NCBI GenBank assembly: GCA_963576565.1
Contig: OY755047.1
Coordinates: 20,715,171-20,779,170, forward strand
Length of the DNA: 64,000 bases
Direction: 5' to 3'
DNA from: Aspidapion aeneum
Taxonomy: Eukaryota > Arthropoda > Insecta > Coleoptera > Brentidae
Below are positions 25,101-34,035 of this stretch, in pieces. A program made the position numbers and the translations under genes. How positions within the stretch are numbered: the first letter of the stretch is position 1; each line of letters begins with the position of its first letter. The notes beneath the pieces were generated by a model, which was not told the origin of the DNA, did no database searches, and worked only from the letters and a program-made list of their open reading frames with translations.

Positions 25101-26188
25101 TACAGAATATAGTCATACTAGCACTACATTTAATAACATTCTTATTTATTAAGAAATAAAAACCTTTGGTAATAATTTTGAGTATTTTTACTTCAATGCA
25201 TAATTCCACAACATTTCAATTCTCTCTTATAACTTTTAAGGAAGTTAAAAAAAAATCAAAATCATCACATCACATAAATTACACCCTATTTATTAAATTT
25301 TTCCACTAAAAATCAAACAGTACAAACTCTAAAACATATGACGAAATTTTGGTCGCTCTGATGTATTTTTTAAATATTTTGTAGGTTTACAAGAGGTGGC
25401 TCCATACCTTCCTTTAATGTTTATGGCTTTTGTAACCCTGGTGGAAGCCGTTGCAATATTACCTTTACCAGAAACCAATGGCAAGCCTTTACCAGATACT
25501 TTGGAAGACTTACAAAATAGGTAAGGAAGAATTTGGAAACTTTAGTCATAGAGTTAATAAAAAAATAGACAACCCCATGCTGTACAAGTAAAAAAGAGCC
25601 ACGCATGTGGGTCCCCCAGCATTTCGGTTCGACTTGGTATTGCGTCGTTGCCAATGTAAAGTCTTTTTCTGGCATTTCCGCACCCGCGGCTCGTGCCTTG
25701 AAGGGCCATGTTATAAACACAGGTACAAATGTTATTCTCTTTTAAAACGCGTCCTAGCATTCTTAGAGCATGTTACGTCAGTTAAAATAGAAAACGACAT
25801 TATAATTAAAACATTTGTCTATAAATATGTTGTTGATCTCTTTCAACTGGTGTACCATGCTCTAGGACTTCTAAGACGTAACAAGCTTTAAAAGAGAATA
25901 ACTTGTATACTGGTCTTTATAATGTACCCCTTCACCTCGAGCCGCCGCTGCATTTACGGTTCCTGGCACGCTAGATTTATATACTATTTGGCAATATAAT
26001 GTATACGTTCATTGCTTAAAGAACAGTACAAGTTGCAGTGAGGTAATAAAATTTAATTTAACATGTTAACATGTTTATAAAAATATAACGTACTAATTCG
26101 AACAACTTATTATGTTTTTTTTAGAAACAATAGAAATAGACTGAATTCAAAACAACGGGAGGATGCCCGACACGTTTACGTTTACTAA
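10958..26188 (+). CDS. SLC22-family organic-ion transporter (ten coding exons seen)
   Basis: This is a major facilitator superfamily transporter of the SLC22 (organic cation/anion/carnitine) family, expected in the plasma membrane with 12 helices. Exons are 10958-11223, 14208-14406, 15582-15740, 15930-16125, 19134-19370, 20772-20875, 22690-22862, 24802-24925, 25385-25520 and 26125-26188. Every donor is GT and every acceptor AG, and the phases match. With one base from an unseen upstream exon (A|TG) the total is 553 codons including the stop, the usual size of the family. Visible marks are a long cysteine- and sequon-bearing loop after helix 1, the helix 2-3 loop motif GLLADKKGRK, PESPRWL after helix 6, a second GRK loop, GELYPTVLRN in helix 10-11 and the terminal PETNGKPLPDT. 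The substrate cannot be told from sequence; insect relatives include carcinine and beta-alanine carriers. The upstream exon and promoter were not identified. Confidence 0.93.
11283..12145 (+). mobile_element. RTE-type non-LTR retrotransposon relic in the first intron
   Basis: The plus strand carries a reverse-transcriptase piece with GLRQGCYISPTLFKIYI and a degraded catalytic box (LTDDQVIVAN where FADDQ is expected). It is followed by an internal deletion near 11738 and then the carboxyl tail also seen at 10296-10848. It ends in TAGTAGTAG-type repeats at about 12145. The frame is broken by stops, so it is dead. It belongs to the same family as 10296-10848 and 32140-32885. Confidence 0.8.
12150..13480. 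repeat. Intron stretch with a four-times-repeated motif
   Basis: A phrase of about 50 bases (caccaagtt..., then a CCATCTAGATG-like segment and an A-rich run) recurs in diverged form near 12190, 12363, 13212 and 13350. No reading frame is shared. I see no gene; this is probably a decayed non-autonomous element with internal repeats. Confidence 0.4.
13490..14126. mobile_element. Non-autonomous element with hairpin ends and a 118-bp internal tandem repeat
   Basis: Both ends carry a small palindrome formed by AGCTCACACTA and its inverse TAGTGTGAGCT (about 13492-13525 and 14090-14126). The interior holds three copies of a roughly 118-base unit starting near 13552, 13671 and 13787 (each with CTCCAGACTCAATTACCTTT or a close variant). 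A GACAGACAGACAG run follows at about 13979. No transposase is present. Confidence 0.6.
14208..14406 (+). CDS. SLC22 transporter exon B (extracellular loop to helix 2)
   Basis: The acceptor ends at 14207 and the donor GTAAGT begins at 14407; the exit phase is 1. The exon encodes the second half of the large extracellular loop, with sequons NST and NRT and the conserved EFNLVCDN box, then helix 2 (SQVVFMFGVLLG). The cysteines here and in exon A probably form the loop's disulphides, as in other SLC22 proteins. Confidence 0.9.
14427..15318 (-). mobile_element. Penelope-like retroelement fragment with inverted terminal blocks
   Basis: On the minus strand about 14582-15150 reads as the carboxyl part of a Penelope-like element. 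It has PYVEGISENIRRI, then a GIY-YIG endonuclease start (ECFYQIPCECGKSYVGETKR), then ADHAWANDH and HWQKRKFIEAAFI further on, with two stops between. This series is diagnostic of the GIY-YIG end of Penelope-like proteins. The coding relic is flanked by about 150-bp blocks in inverted orientation (14427-14581 and 15151-15318), each containing CGAAACGTCGTG on one strand. These correspond to the element's terminal repeats. It sits in the second visible intron of the transporter. Confidence 0.8.
15582..15740 (+). CDS. SLC22 transporter exon C (helices 2-4)
   Basis: Phase 1 in, phase 1 out, 159 bases. It starts in the helix 2-3 loop with GLLADKKGRK, which matches the G-x3-D-x2-G-R-K consensus used by MFS carriers. 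Two hydrophobic stretches follow (LLSCLVLQTIFAITASF and WFWLFVLLRFLLAAACG). Confidence 0.92.
15790..15900. repeat. Short intronic minisatellite, ~18-bp unit
   Basis: About five units of the theme GTCGAAATTACCTCCATG lie between exons C and D; two central units are identical. No coding meaning. Confidence 0.65.
15930..16125 (+). CDS. SLC22 transporter exon D (helices 4-6)
   Basis: Acceptor CTTTAG, donor GTAAGTGT; the exit splits a TGG tryptophan codon. It encodes the ME-x-VGGKWR box seen after helix 4 in SLC22 proteins, then two hydrophobic helices around YFFRDWRQ. Confidence 0.92.
16312..17270 (+). pseudogene. mariner transposase pseudogene, third catalytic Asp deleted
   Basis: The plus strand reads as a mariner-family transposase from a start at 16312 to a stop at 17268-17270. 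The helix-turn-helix DNA-binding part is followed by LLTEEQTEARVNWCQK, the first catalytic region (IIGSGDASWIYLYEPE) and the second (RIILHQDNAGSHKAQKT). The frame has in-frame stops (for example after GNEAPH, after LDSR and after RTVTAD) and one shift near 16760. About 25 residues that should hold the YSPDL third aspartate are missing between TIEFYGL and the following FQSSEEAVD, so it is inactive. It lies in the intron between exons D and E. Confidence 0.85.
17443..17629. mobile_element. hAT-like MITE with G-runs (copy 1)
   Basis: The ends are inverted repeats (CAGTAGCGTGTCGT at left, ACGACACGCCACTG at right). Internal G and C homopolymers are long. A second copy with an exact 8-bp duplication lies at 35458-35668. 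The flanks here (AAAGTACG, TATAAACG) match poorly, so the target duplication has decayed or the boundary is slightly off. Confidence 0.7.
18310..18840 (-). pseudogene. P-like (THAP-type) transposase fragment
   Basis: On the minus strand, from high to low coordinates, are MQFIEMKVANQ..., then FFIEQLGLLKRSPENRRYC, then after stops LHPRNIKKL, then SVQYLKSKTQLL followed by VVNLHIDEIYIK. The FxxEQLxLLxxxPxxRRY box and the later LxxDEIxIK box are in the order expected for THAP9/P-element-like transposases. The identification rests on my memory of the family, not on an alignment. Several stops make it a relic. It lies in the intron upstream of exon E. Confidence 0.5.
18990..19133 (-). pseudogene. 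Reverse-transcriptase fragment abutting a splice acceptor
   Basis: On the minus strand YFIDYRKAFDCVKHDKLIEI is the start of the non-LTR reverse-transcriptase palm (FIDYxKAFDxVxH). The fragment runs up to the intron/exon boundary at 19133/19134, so the acceptor and polypyrimidine tract of transporter exon E lie inside or against retroelement-derived sequence. Confidence 0.6.
19134..19370 (+). CDS. SLC22 transporter exon E (PESPRWL, central cytoplasmic loop)
   Basis: The acceptor is CAG at 19131-19133 and the donor GTAAGAGG. The exon begins by finishing a tryptophan codon and continues with LVPESPRWLL, the post-helix-6 motif of SLC22 and sugar transporters. It then has a charged central loop and the SELRKRTF box that leads into helix 7. 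It again exits inside a TGG codon. Confidence 0.93.
19524..19655 (+). mobile_element. Tigger/pogo-like terminal sequence (left end)
   Basis: It starts CAGTCGACTCTCTATAACTC and is followed by repeated GTTCGAGTTA phrases, the form of Tigger/pogo inverted termini. The reverse complement of the same roughly 150-base end is found at 49555-49713. The partner terminus and transposase are not visible here, so this is a fragment or solo end. Confidence 0.6.
19975..20640 (+). pseudogene. Non-LTR retrotransposon RNase H domain and 3' end
   Basis: With several frame changes the plus strand reads as a retroelement RNase H region (VWIPRHSGHEGNEAADQAT) and then a tail with CRLCMEDDETV, as in I/R1/LOA-type elements. 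Related 3' ends occur on the minus strand at 36590-36890 and 49975-50085. It is inactive and lies in the intron between exons E and F. Confidence 0.7.
20772..20875 (+). CDS. SLC22 transporter exon F (helices 7-8)
   Basis: 104 bases; phases fit on both sides. It encodes TLTGLTFYAFSQY and then VMAITGLVAIPG, corresponding to helix 7 and the start of helix 8. Confidence 0.9.
20965..22478. mobile_element. Two neighbouring copies of one MITE (CACATAGCACAA ends)
   Basis: Copy 1 (about 20968-21598) and copy 2 (about 21620-22478) both open with CCCACATAGCACAA and close with its near-inverse (TTGTGCTATGTG or TTGTGTTATGTGGG). They share internal blocks such as CATGTAATATTTRTTTTGTT and TCAGGGATCAGTTC. 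Copy 2 contains a (TA)n tract at 22061-22136. There is no coding capacity. They are in the intron between exons F and G. Confidence 0.75.
22061..22136. repeat. (TA)n microsatellite
   Basis: An uninterrupted run of about 38 TA units inside MITE copy 2. It is likely to vary in length and is a hard place for assembly. Confidence 0.95.
22690..22862 (+). CDS. SLC22 transporter exon G (helices 8-10)
   Basis: Acceptor TTTCAG, donor GTACGT; it exits in phase 0. It encodes GTILCVFLVGKCGRKYTL, whose GRK loop is the second-half counterpart of the helix 2-3 motif, then two hydrophobic helices. Confidence 0.92.
22985..24362. mobile_element. Long foldback element, interrupted by a hAT insertion
   Basis: The left arm (22985-23131) and right arm (about 24213-24362) are near-perfect inverse copies through AACGTACGTCTAGAGATGCA (reverse complement on the left). 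Once the insert at 23132-24007 is removed, the left arm continues at 24016-24085 and pairs with 24148-24212. The original element was therefore a roughly 500-bp palindrome with an ~80-base loop. It lies in the intron before exon H. Confidence 0.8.
23132..24007. mobile_element. Non-autonomous hAT element with 8-bp target duplication
   Basis: It starts TAGGGATGGC and ends GCCATCCCTA. The flanks are CACATCAT (23124-23131) and CACGTCAT (24008-24015), an 8-bp duplication with one mismatch. Both subterminal regions carry clustered GGAACAG / CTGTTCC motifs (about 23160-23330 and 23825-23990), as hAT transposase binding regions often do. No transposase frame remains. Confidence 0.85.
24802..24925 (+). 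CDS. SLC22 transporter exon H (helices 10-11)
   Basis: Acceptor TTTTAG, donor GTAAGT. It encodes MSVPALFLFTGELYPTVLRN and then GVGFASMCSRLASMVSP, the conserved ELYPTxxRNxGxG box of SLC22 proteins. Confidence 0.93.
25385..25520 (+). CDS. SLC22 transporter exon I (helix 12 and tail motif)
   Basis: Acceptor TTGTAG, donor GTAAGG. It encodes the last membrane helix (PLMFMAFVTLVEAVAILPLP) and the signature PETNGKPLPDTLED that ends the transport core in this family. Confidence 0.93.
25725..25915. mobile_element. Small foldback/MITE in the last intron
   Basis: ACAAATGTTATTCTCTTTTA on the left faces its near-inverse at the right end (AAAGAGAATAACTTGTAT), and the arms continue inward for about 50 bases through the AGAGCATG phrase. 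It is about 190 bases with no frame. It accounts for the open frames seen on both strands here. Confidence 0.6.
26125..26188 (+). CDS. SLC22 transporter terminal exon J
   Basis: The acceptor is TTTTTTAG before 26125. It completes an arginine codon and then reads NNRNRLNSKQREDARHVYVY to the stop TAA at 26186-26188. It is a polar cytoplasmic tail ending in a tyrosine-valine-tyrosine group. Confidence 0.85.
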
Positions 26189-26415
26189 AAATTCACTAAT
26201 ATTATAAACATCATCGAAATGATCTTGCAGGATCACCGAAAAATTAGAAATTTTTCTTTACTAATTTACAATGGCCTGCAATAATGAGAGAGTGAAAAAT
26301 TGTAAAAAAATACATACATAGTTTTATATAAGTGTTTATTGACCTATTTTTTGCAACTGTAAAAGACTGTGTATCTACTAGTATCTAATATTTTTTTTAT
26401 TTTAAATTTGTGATA

Positions 26416-26421
26416 AATAAA
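26416..26421 (+). promoter_or_regulatory. Candidate polyadenylation signal of the transporter
   Basis: AATAAA lies 228 bases after the stop codon in AT-rich sequence. A second AATAAA-like run follows near 26466. Cleavage-site evidence is not available from sequence alone. Confidence 0.45.
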
Positions 26422-26499
26422 AATTTAGTTGTTGGAGGAGGAAGATAAATCTTAAAAATATAGAGTAAATAAATTAATGTTTCTTATTAACTATAATAA

Positions 26500-27830
26500 A
26501 AGCCATACAAAAAAACTTTTTATTTTTTACCAAATACTTTGTTATTAATAAAACGTCGGTTGCACAAGTACGCTGTAAAACAAATTGTCTTAGATCAAAC
26601 CAAATTGCTTTGATGTAAAATAATTTGTGCTTTCCTATTCACCAAGAGAATATTTTCTTGATACACAAGCACAAAAATGTTTTGCCCCTTTATTTTAATG
26701 TGAAACAGAAATTTTTTTATTACTAATTGGAACTGAATTAATCTAAGGCATCGTTTTTTTTGGAAGCAAAATATTACTCATATAAAGACAATTTGCATTG
26801 TTACAAAATGGAGTATACTGAAACAAAACAATTAAAGAAGAAAAATAAAGTCTCATTTCATGACTAAACGCCTGCGTTGAACTAAAAAAAAAAATATTTT
26901 AATTCAAAACAAATTTTAAGGTAAAACAATTTATTCAGGAAATGAACGTGTTTTCATTGTAGACAAAAATTTTTACCGTGTAGACACCTGCCAGAATGAA
27001 CTGCATGCAGCATTTAAGTTAAATATAAATTTATCAACATGAATTTAATTTAATTTTCTACTAATTTGTACATATATTTATATACACATTTATACAAAAA
27101 AAAACAGACAAATATGCAACATAACCAAGAAGATATTACAACAACAAAAATATTAATAAATATTACTAATAATAATATAAAATTAATATAAACCAAAATT
27201 GTTTGTGACAAGAGTAAAACAATATCATTAATTGGATTTTGTAAAAATAAAACAACAATAACATTAAGCTGTCATCAATAAAACTAAAATTAGATTTAAA
27301 AAAAACATGTTTTTATACAACTGAGCCCGAGAAACTGTCACTTTTATCGGATAACCAGTAATGTAGTTATCAAACTCAATATTCTATTTTAAAGGTTAAT
27401 TTTAAGTTTCAAATGGCTCGAAGATATACCGGAGTGCGTGATAATTTTTTTTCAAGCACTGGAAACTGACAGTCTTTAACTTATAGTGGACATCCATGAA
27501 CATAGGTTACATTATGAAAGATGGCTGCCGCGGCGGAAGTTAGAAAACTGCAAGGCGACTGCGCACCATACCTAAAAAATTTTTATTTAATAATATCTAT
27601 ACAGTAGTTATCCTTCTTACCCCTACAGTCTCCTTTCATACAATACAAAAATTAACATATACGTACAGGGTTTTCCCGTATATTTTTACACCATATCTAA
27701 AACGTTTATTTGAATAAATATCAAATATGATGAATACAAGAGTTTCATATTTTTTACGAAGTTTAAGAATATTTGTGTCAGTATATCAAAAAAAAATTCT
27801 AAATGTCAAAATTTGACAGGTCGATGGTTT
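26500..27830. other. Intergenic AT-rich sequence
   Basis: This lies between the 3' end of the transporter and the inverted-repeat element at 27835. No gene or clear repeat structure is visible. A short GC-rich segment near 27520-27545 (GATGGCTGCCGCGGCGG) stands out but has no readable frame. Confidence 0.5.
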
Positions 27831-27834
27831 TTTT

Positions 27835-28770
27835 TTAATGGAACACTCTGTATATTATTTTAGAATTTTATAGATCTTTCCCTTGTTGTTTTAAAATTAT
27901 CTATGTTGGGATTATTTCGTTTATTAGTTTTGGAGATATATGCGTTTACCAGTTTTAAGGACAAATTGGTTCTCTTTAAAACATCAATCATCGCATGGAT
28001 ACAGAAAGTGATGCTATTGTTTTGTCAACTTGTCAAATATAATAGAGCGGTTAAATATGGTTTCTTCCGAGGAACAAAAACTGGATATGATTAAATTGTT
28101 TTACTCAAATAATTAAAACGCATCTATAGCTGGCACCAGTATTATATTCAGTTTCCCGACAGAAGACAACTAACCCGCCAAACCATATTAAATACAGTGA
28201 ACACATTATTATGGCCAGCAAATAGCCCCGATTTGTCTTCCCTGGATTTTTTTTGTGGCGCTAACTAAAAAATAAGGTGTATTACAACAGGCTGGAAAAC
28301 TTCAAATTCTACAACAGAAAATAGAACAGACAATCGTCGATCTTAATGGAAATCTGCTCACTCTATCTATCAAGCTATTCACAGAAAATTATAGGAATTA
28401 TTCAAAATTGTATTAATAATCAAGGAGGCTATGTAGAAAATTACGAATGAAGTATTAAATATTTATTTTTTCTAGAAAAAATTGTATTATTTTTTGTTTT
28501 TACTGGCTTGCAGCGCTACACATTACTGCGCAGAATCACCGCGGATGGTAAATATTAATATATTGTATACCTTACAAAAGCAACAATTTTTGTGTCAATG
28601 GCTGCCTAGATGTATTAAAGAGTATCAACGTAAGTTTTTAAAACATTGAAACGCATATATCTCCAAAACTAATAAAAGAAATAATCCCAGCAGATAAATC
28701 TTTGAAATTAGGAACAAAAGATCTAAACAAATATAGAATAATATACAAGGTTGCCATGTTCAATTTTTTT
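27835..28770 (+). mobile_element. Collapsed mariner-type element with ~110-bp inverted ends
   Basis: The left end (about 27845-27965) and right end (about 28640-28765) are inverse copies; both contain TTTTGGAGATATATGCGTTT or its reverse complement. Between them the plus strand from 28057 reads as the first residues of an insect transposase (MVSSEEQKLDMIKLFY) with a helix-turn-helix relic. It then jumps by deletion straight into the last catalytic region (a WPAN-SPDL-like stretch, then LQQKIEQTIVDLNG). The middle of the protein is gone and stops are present, so it is a deletion derivative. Confidence 0.7.
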
Positions 28771-28901
28771 TGACATTCCAACCTAAAGATTCTTTAACTT
28801 TGTAAAAAATTATGAAACTTTTGTATTTATTATATTTTGATATCTATTCAAATAAAACTATCTACTTAATGCAAAACTAATAAAATAAAATAACAAAAGT
28901 T

Positions 28902-29046
28902 TTACCTTGGAATAGACCCAGGTGAACAACACTGTGTGATATCCGCATTTTTTCTTAAACTGCTAACATTAAGGAGCTCTTTTTCAACTGACGCTTGATG
29001 ACGTAGCTGTTCTAGGCGTAGCTGATTTTGTCTTTTCCATTTTGTC
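28902..29046 (-). CDS. Bar-related homeobox gene, last exon
   Basis: The acceptor (TTTTGTAG) precedes 29046 on the minus strand. The first base completes Arg53 of the homeodomain, and the exon continues TKWKRQNQLRLEQLRHQ and about 30 more residues to a TAA at 28904-28902. The TKWKRQNQLRLEQLRHQ stretch fits Drosophila CG11085-type (Bari) proteins. The stop overlaps a fair splice donor (AAG|GTAAAA), so a further exon cannot be excluded. Confidence 0.8.
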
Positions 29047-29161
29047 CTACAAAATATTTTTAGCTATTACCTATGATATATTTTACCTACAGAAAAGAAG
29101 ACGCAGTAGGGGTAATAGGGACTTATTAGGGACTTATTGCAATAAAAGCAAGCTGTAATAG

Positions 29162-29345
29162 TGCCTGGCAGTATTTTGACAGTTTCACATTAAAAACTGA
29201 CAGTTGATCTTGGAAAACCAAATTCGAATTTAAAACTAAGTGGTTTATTTTCCATTAATAAAGAAAAAGTAGTAAACAAAGGCCGTATAATCAAAGATCA
29301 CAGCTGATCTTACAATGCGAAGGTGTCAAAATACTGCCTGGCAAG
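29162..29345. mobile_element. MITE in the homeobox intron
   Basis: TGCCTGGCAGTATTTTGACA at the left end is repeated as its exact reverse complement at the right end (about 29326-29345), with a second short inverted pair (GATCTT / AAGATC-like) inside. It is about 184 bases and lies between the two homeobox exons. The target duplication is not clear. Confidence 0.65.
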
Positions 29346-29480
29346 TCATTGAGGAAGCAGAACATTCGGGCTCAAAAATTTTGTTTCTTAGAAAACTAAA
29401 TCATTATCCCATCAACTATATCTCGGAAACAGCTAGGCATTGGAAGCTTGAAATTTATTCATAAGTTTATAGTCTACTCA

Positions 29481-30440
<960 letters not shown>

Positions 30441-30484
30441 GACATTTTGAGCGTCATTAAAAAAAATATATTTGTCATTGTCAC

Positions 30485-31015
30485 TAGCTGCGTTCGGTAT
30501 TTGCATCTCAGACGTGACGGATTTTTGGCCACGTTATTACAGATTAGTCTGAGCAAATTGGAATTAACGAACGATCCAGATCAAACCGATCAAATTTTTA
30601 TAAATGGTTATAACCTTAAATATAACCAAAAATATTATGTACATATTGCAACTCACGCCCAGCTATAATTTTGACAAAATTTTCCTGTGATGTCGGAAAT
30701 TTATATAATTTGTTGTCTTCAACATCAAATAATTCGATTTTTTACTTTTGTAAACAAAACAAATACACAACATACTTCACAATCTCAGATTAATCTGTTT
30801 CGTCAATCAAAATGTACGGAGCAACCAGATTTACGTCCGACTAGTCCATTGAGTTGTATAAAGCCCTGAAAGGGCTTTATACAACTAGAAGTCAATGGAC
30901 TAGTCTGAGCAGAATTACCGAACGATTCAGATCTACCTCCCCTAGATCTAGATGGAATTGACGAACGATTTCGATCAAAAAGATTAATCCGACGTAAATA
31001 CCGACGTCAAAATTG
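30485..31015. mobile_element. Candidate palindromic MITE with a central hairpin
   Basis: The centre (30840-30903) is a strong hairpin: CTAGTCCATTGAGTTGTATA faces its inverse, and the inner GGGCTTTATACAACT arm is exact. Flanking phrases are also mirrored in part: TTCGGTATTTGC near 30492 and GTAAATACCGA near 30992, and AATTRACGAACGAT occurs on both sides. Boundaries are approximate and no frame is present. Confidence 0.5.
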
Positions 31016-31359
31016 TGTGAGTGCTATAATAGACCACAATACACCGTGGACTGGTATTCTCATAAATTGGCTTAAAAACGTAACGTTTTGAAAACGCTAA
31101 GCGAAACGCAAAGTCTGTTTTCTAAGTAATGAGTTAACAGGCAGGTAAAAAATAGACCAACGTACTTTTACGAAAATACATAGTTTTATTTTAAAATTAT
31201 CGTGTAAAAGCCTTTTCCCTCAAATCGGGATGCTCAAGTGCCCGAGTTGTGTCTAAAAATAAATAATTTTAAATCAGTCTTTTGACAGTTGAAATTGAAA
31301 TATGCTAACTTGAATTCACTACCCACAAAAACTGCTAAATGCGCCTAAAGAAGTTTACA

Positions 31360-31450
31360 CTTCAAAAACTCTGTAGAAGCTTTTGTTTCTGAGCTATATT
31401 TACAAAAAACTGTTTTCCGGGCTGATATAGCGGAGAGTGTGCTAATGGGC
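31360..31450 (-). repeat. Dispersed repeat, diverged copy 3
   Basis: Reverse-orientation relative of 9121-9360 and 33385-33570, recognised by AAAACAGTTTTTTGTAAATA and CCATTAGCACACT read on the minus strand. Confidence 0.5.
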
Positions 31451-31806
31451 TTGAAAAAATATGAAAGAAGTTATTTTTTAAAAATTTCAATTTGTTCGAT
31501 AGAAACAGAACGTGAGAGGCTATATGTTATTTTAAGATATGTTTAAACCCTCTTTATCCCCTCGTGCAAGTTTAAAGGACCCCCCGCGGTCCTAATTACA
31601 AAACCCCAGCATTTTTTGAGTGAACCCTCCAATTAAGATTTGCTTTTGCCTCCAGTTTACTTTCTGTTCTTTGCTCTGGCATCATAGTAATTCGCTTTGT
31701 GATGAGACTTTCTGCCCTCGGGCCTTTCTTTCTATTGCTTTTTAAGTTTTTCCATGTTTTCCTGAGTGGTTGGATCTGTTTTTTATTGTTTTGCTTTAGT
31801 CGTAGC

Positions 31807-32044
31807 CAGTGGCGGATCCAGGATTTCCAGGGGGGGCGGGACCAAAGTGGCAGCAAACATCGAAATATTGATAGATCTGAGGTGTGAAATTTAGTATTTA
31901 AAGAAGATTAATAGCGAAAGCTTTTTTAAAATTTAGTTGAAGTTGTGACAAAGTTTAAATAAGTGATGCTGCTAAAGTAAAAAATAAGTTATATGTCTCG
32001 AAGGGGGGGGGGGGCTCTGTTCCACCCCTTTGGATCCGCCACTG
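31807..32044. mobile_element. hAT-like MITE with exact 8-bp target duplication
   Basis: The ends are CAGTGGCGGATCCA and its inverse TGGATCCGCCACTG. The flanks are identical: GTCGTAGC at 31799-31806 and at 32045-32052. It is 238 bases with no coding capacity and runs of G near both ends. Target duplication length and end sequence point to hAT. The exact duplication suggests a fairly young insertion. Confidence 0.88.
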
Positions 32045-32139
32045 GTCGTAGCCGTGGCGTGCCAAATTTTTTTATTTATATATATTTAAAAACAGTAGGG
32101 TATTACCAATCAATGCATAAACGGACATCTAGTACCTGA

Positions 32140-32885
32140 ATTGGAAAATTGCATTCATATCCTCAATACATAAAAAAGGTAACAAGCTGGATTGCAACAA
32201 TTACAGAGGAATTTCAGTAACCAATACTCGTAGATTGTACGATAGGATTCTTAGAGATTTACTAGAGAATGATTTTCATGAACAAGAAGAAGAAGAGCAA
32301 GGTGGGTTTCGTGCAGGCAGATCTTGTAGTGATAATGTTTTTTGTCTTAAACAAGTCAATGAGAAGAGAAGTGCCAAAAATAAAGCGACTCATGTTACCT
32401 TTGTGGACCTACAAAAACCATATTATACCGTTAAATCAAAAAAGTTATGGACAGTGTTAGAGCCAATCGTAAAGTAAACGACATGGTAATACAATTTAAC
32501 GATCGATTTACCATAAACAGATTTGCTGAAGACCAAGTAATTGTAGCTAATGCTAAAGAAGACATGGAGTATATGATGAGAAGGTTAACGGAAGAATAGC
32601 AAAAGGGGTGGTTAACAGTCAACGTGGACAAGACACAGTACCTATGTATTGGAAACGAATAAAGTAAGTTAGAACTAGACTATGGGCAAACAATATCTCC
32701 ATGCAATGAGTATTTATACTTGGTTGTCACATTTGATAAGACAGGAACAGACTGTACAGAACTGGAAAAAAGAATTGTAAAAGCAAAAAAAGTTAATAGA
32801 TGTTGTAACAGAATTTATGGAAGAAAGAGCTAAAAAAAATGTAAAATTTAACATACATGAAACAATGGCGAAAAGCACGCTGTTC
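32140..32885 (+). mobile_element. RTE-type non-LTR retrotransposon relic (third copy)
   Basis: The plus strand carries reverse-transcriptase motifs in order: LDCNNYRGIS, GGFRAGRSCSDN, then THVTFVDLQKPY (normally DLQKAYD). After a deletion comes FAEDQVIVAN in place of the FADD box, with the C-terminal tail cut short. It is the same family as 10296-10848 and 11283-12145. Several stops and shifts are present. Confidence 0.75.
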
Positions 32886-32889
32886 TCTA

Positions 32890-33380
32890 TGGACCCCCGG
32901 AAGCGCCCATGTAAAAGCTGTAATTAATTTAAATTTTTAACTTTTAAAAAGTGACCTTTTTCGTGGATTTGAAGAAATAGTACACAGGGTATCCTATTAA
33001 CGATGGCTGTCGCATTTATCTCAAAAACTAATACTGCTATGACATCAGGATTTTTTTAAAGTAAAATCGGGGAATGCGAACTCATCTAAACTTTTTTTTT
33101 CTGTTCCCAACTGGAAAAATTAAATTTTTTACGAAATATTTAAAATTAACTAAACTCGTCTCAGAAGCCCAGAATTTGAGTGGACTTTAAAAATTGCTAA
33201 AAAGAAAATTAATAAATCATGATGTTTATTTTAAACTATGCGTCGTTGCCAAACAAGGCACTGTTTTTTTGTATTTTAAAAATGTAGGAAAAAAGTGGAA
33301 GAGTATTATACCATATTCATATTCCTTGAAAAATTCTGCATAATGTAAGAGAATAAAAATAGGTACACTTTTTAATAAAT
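32890..33380. other. No recognised feature
   Basis: AT-rich sequence between the RTE relic and a dispersed repeat. There are short open frames only and nothing that can be named. Confidence 0.4.
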
Positions 33381-33384
33381 AAAT

Positions 33385-33570
33385 GGATTTATGGACGGAT
33401 CTGATACCTTTCTAGCCTAGCCTATTAGCACACTTTAAGTGTAGCCATGATATATCAGCCTTGAAAACAGTTTTTTGTAAATATTTCAGAAACTAAAGCG
33501 CCTACGAAGTTTTTGTTTATAACACAAATTATTGAGCTATATTTTAAAAACCGTATATTGATGCTCCTTT
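33385..33570 (+). repeat. Dispersed repeat, copy 2
   Basis: The closest relative of 9121-9360: it shares GGATCTGATACCT and AGCCTTGAAAACAGTTTTTT in the same order and orientation. Confidence 0.65.
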
Positions 33571-33739
33571 AAAAACTTTAGAATTTTTAACCCTTATATA
33601 GGGGCCACTCCTAAAGATGATTTTATTTTTATTTTATGATATGTGACCGATCCAATAAAATATCTTGACTAAGTGATTTTTTGATTTTGCGGTGGAGTCA
33701 AAATAAGATGTTGGCCCCTTACAGCCCCTAGGAGCAGTG

Positions 33740-34010
33740 AGCAAAGTAGAAAGTATACAGGGTATCCCATAACTTAGGCCAACAAGTGATAGAGGAGGTC
33801 ATGTCTGTTAAAAAAGTTCCTAATGCATGGGTCAAAAATCTTTCTTTGTTGAGATACGGAGCATCAAAGTTGCCAATTTTTTAAACTTTTTTGATAATAA
33901 CTTTTTTAAAAAACGCAGTAAACGTATGAAATTGGGTAGATTACTTTTCAATAATAGTTCTTTGCCAAAGTGATTTTTAACTTGACCTTTAAACCCAGTT
34001 TAAAAAATTA
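33740..34010. other. Possible element end, unassigned
   Basis: The phrase ACAGGGTATCCCATAACTTA near 33758 resembles the ACAGGGTGTCC-type outer ends common on insect mariner-like elements, but no partner end was found within a few kb. No gene is visible. Confidence 0.25.
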
Positions 34011-34035
34011 AAAAGCTAGGGTCTTTTAGAAATAA

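Noticed and set aside
25421..25760. Minus-strand frames of 68-99 codons over transporter exon I and the following intron
   Set aside because: They are antisense to a well-supported exon and to a small foldback element.
31596..31856. 86-codon minus-strand Lys/Arg-rich frame as the missing homeobox exon
   Set aside because: It shows no Bar-group N-terminal motif, and its start lies inside the 31807-32044 MITE.
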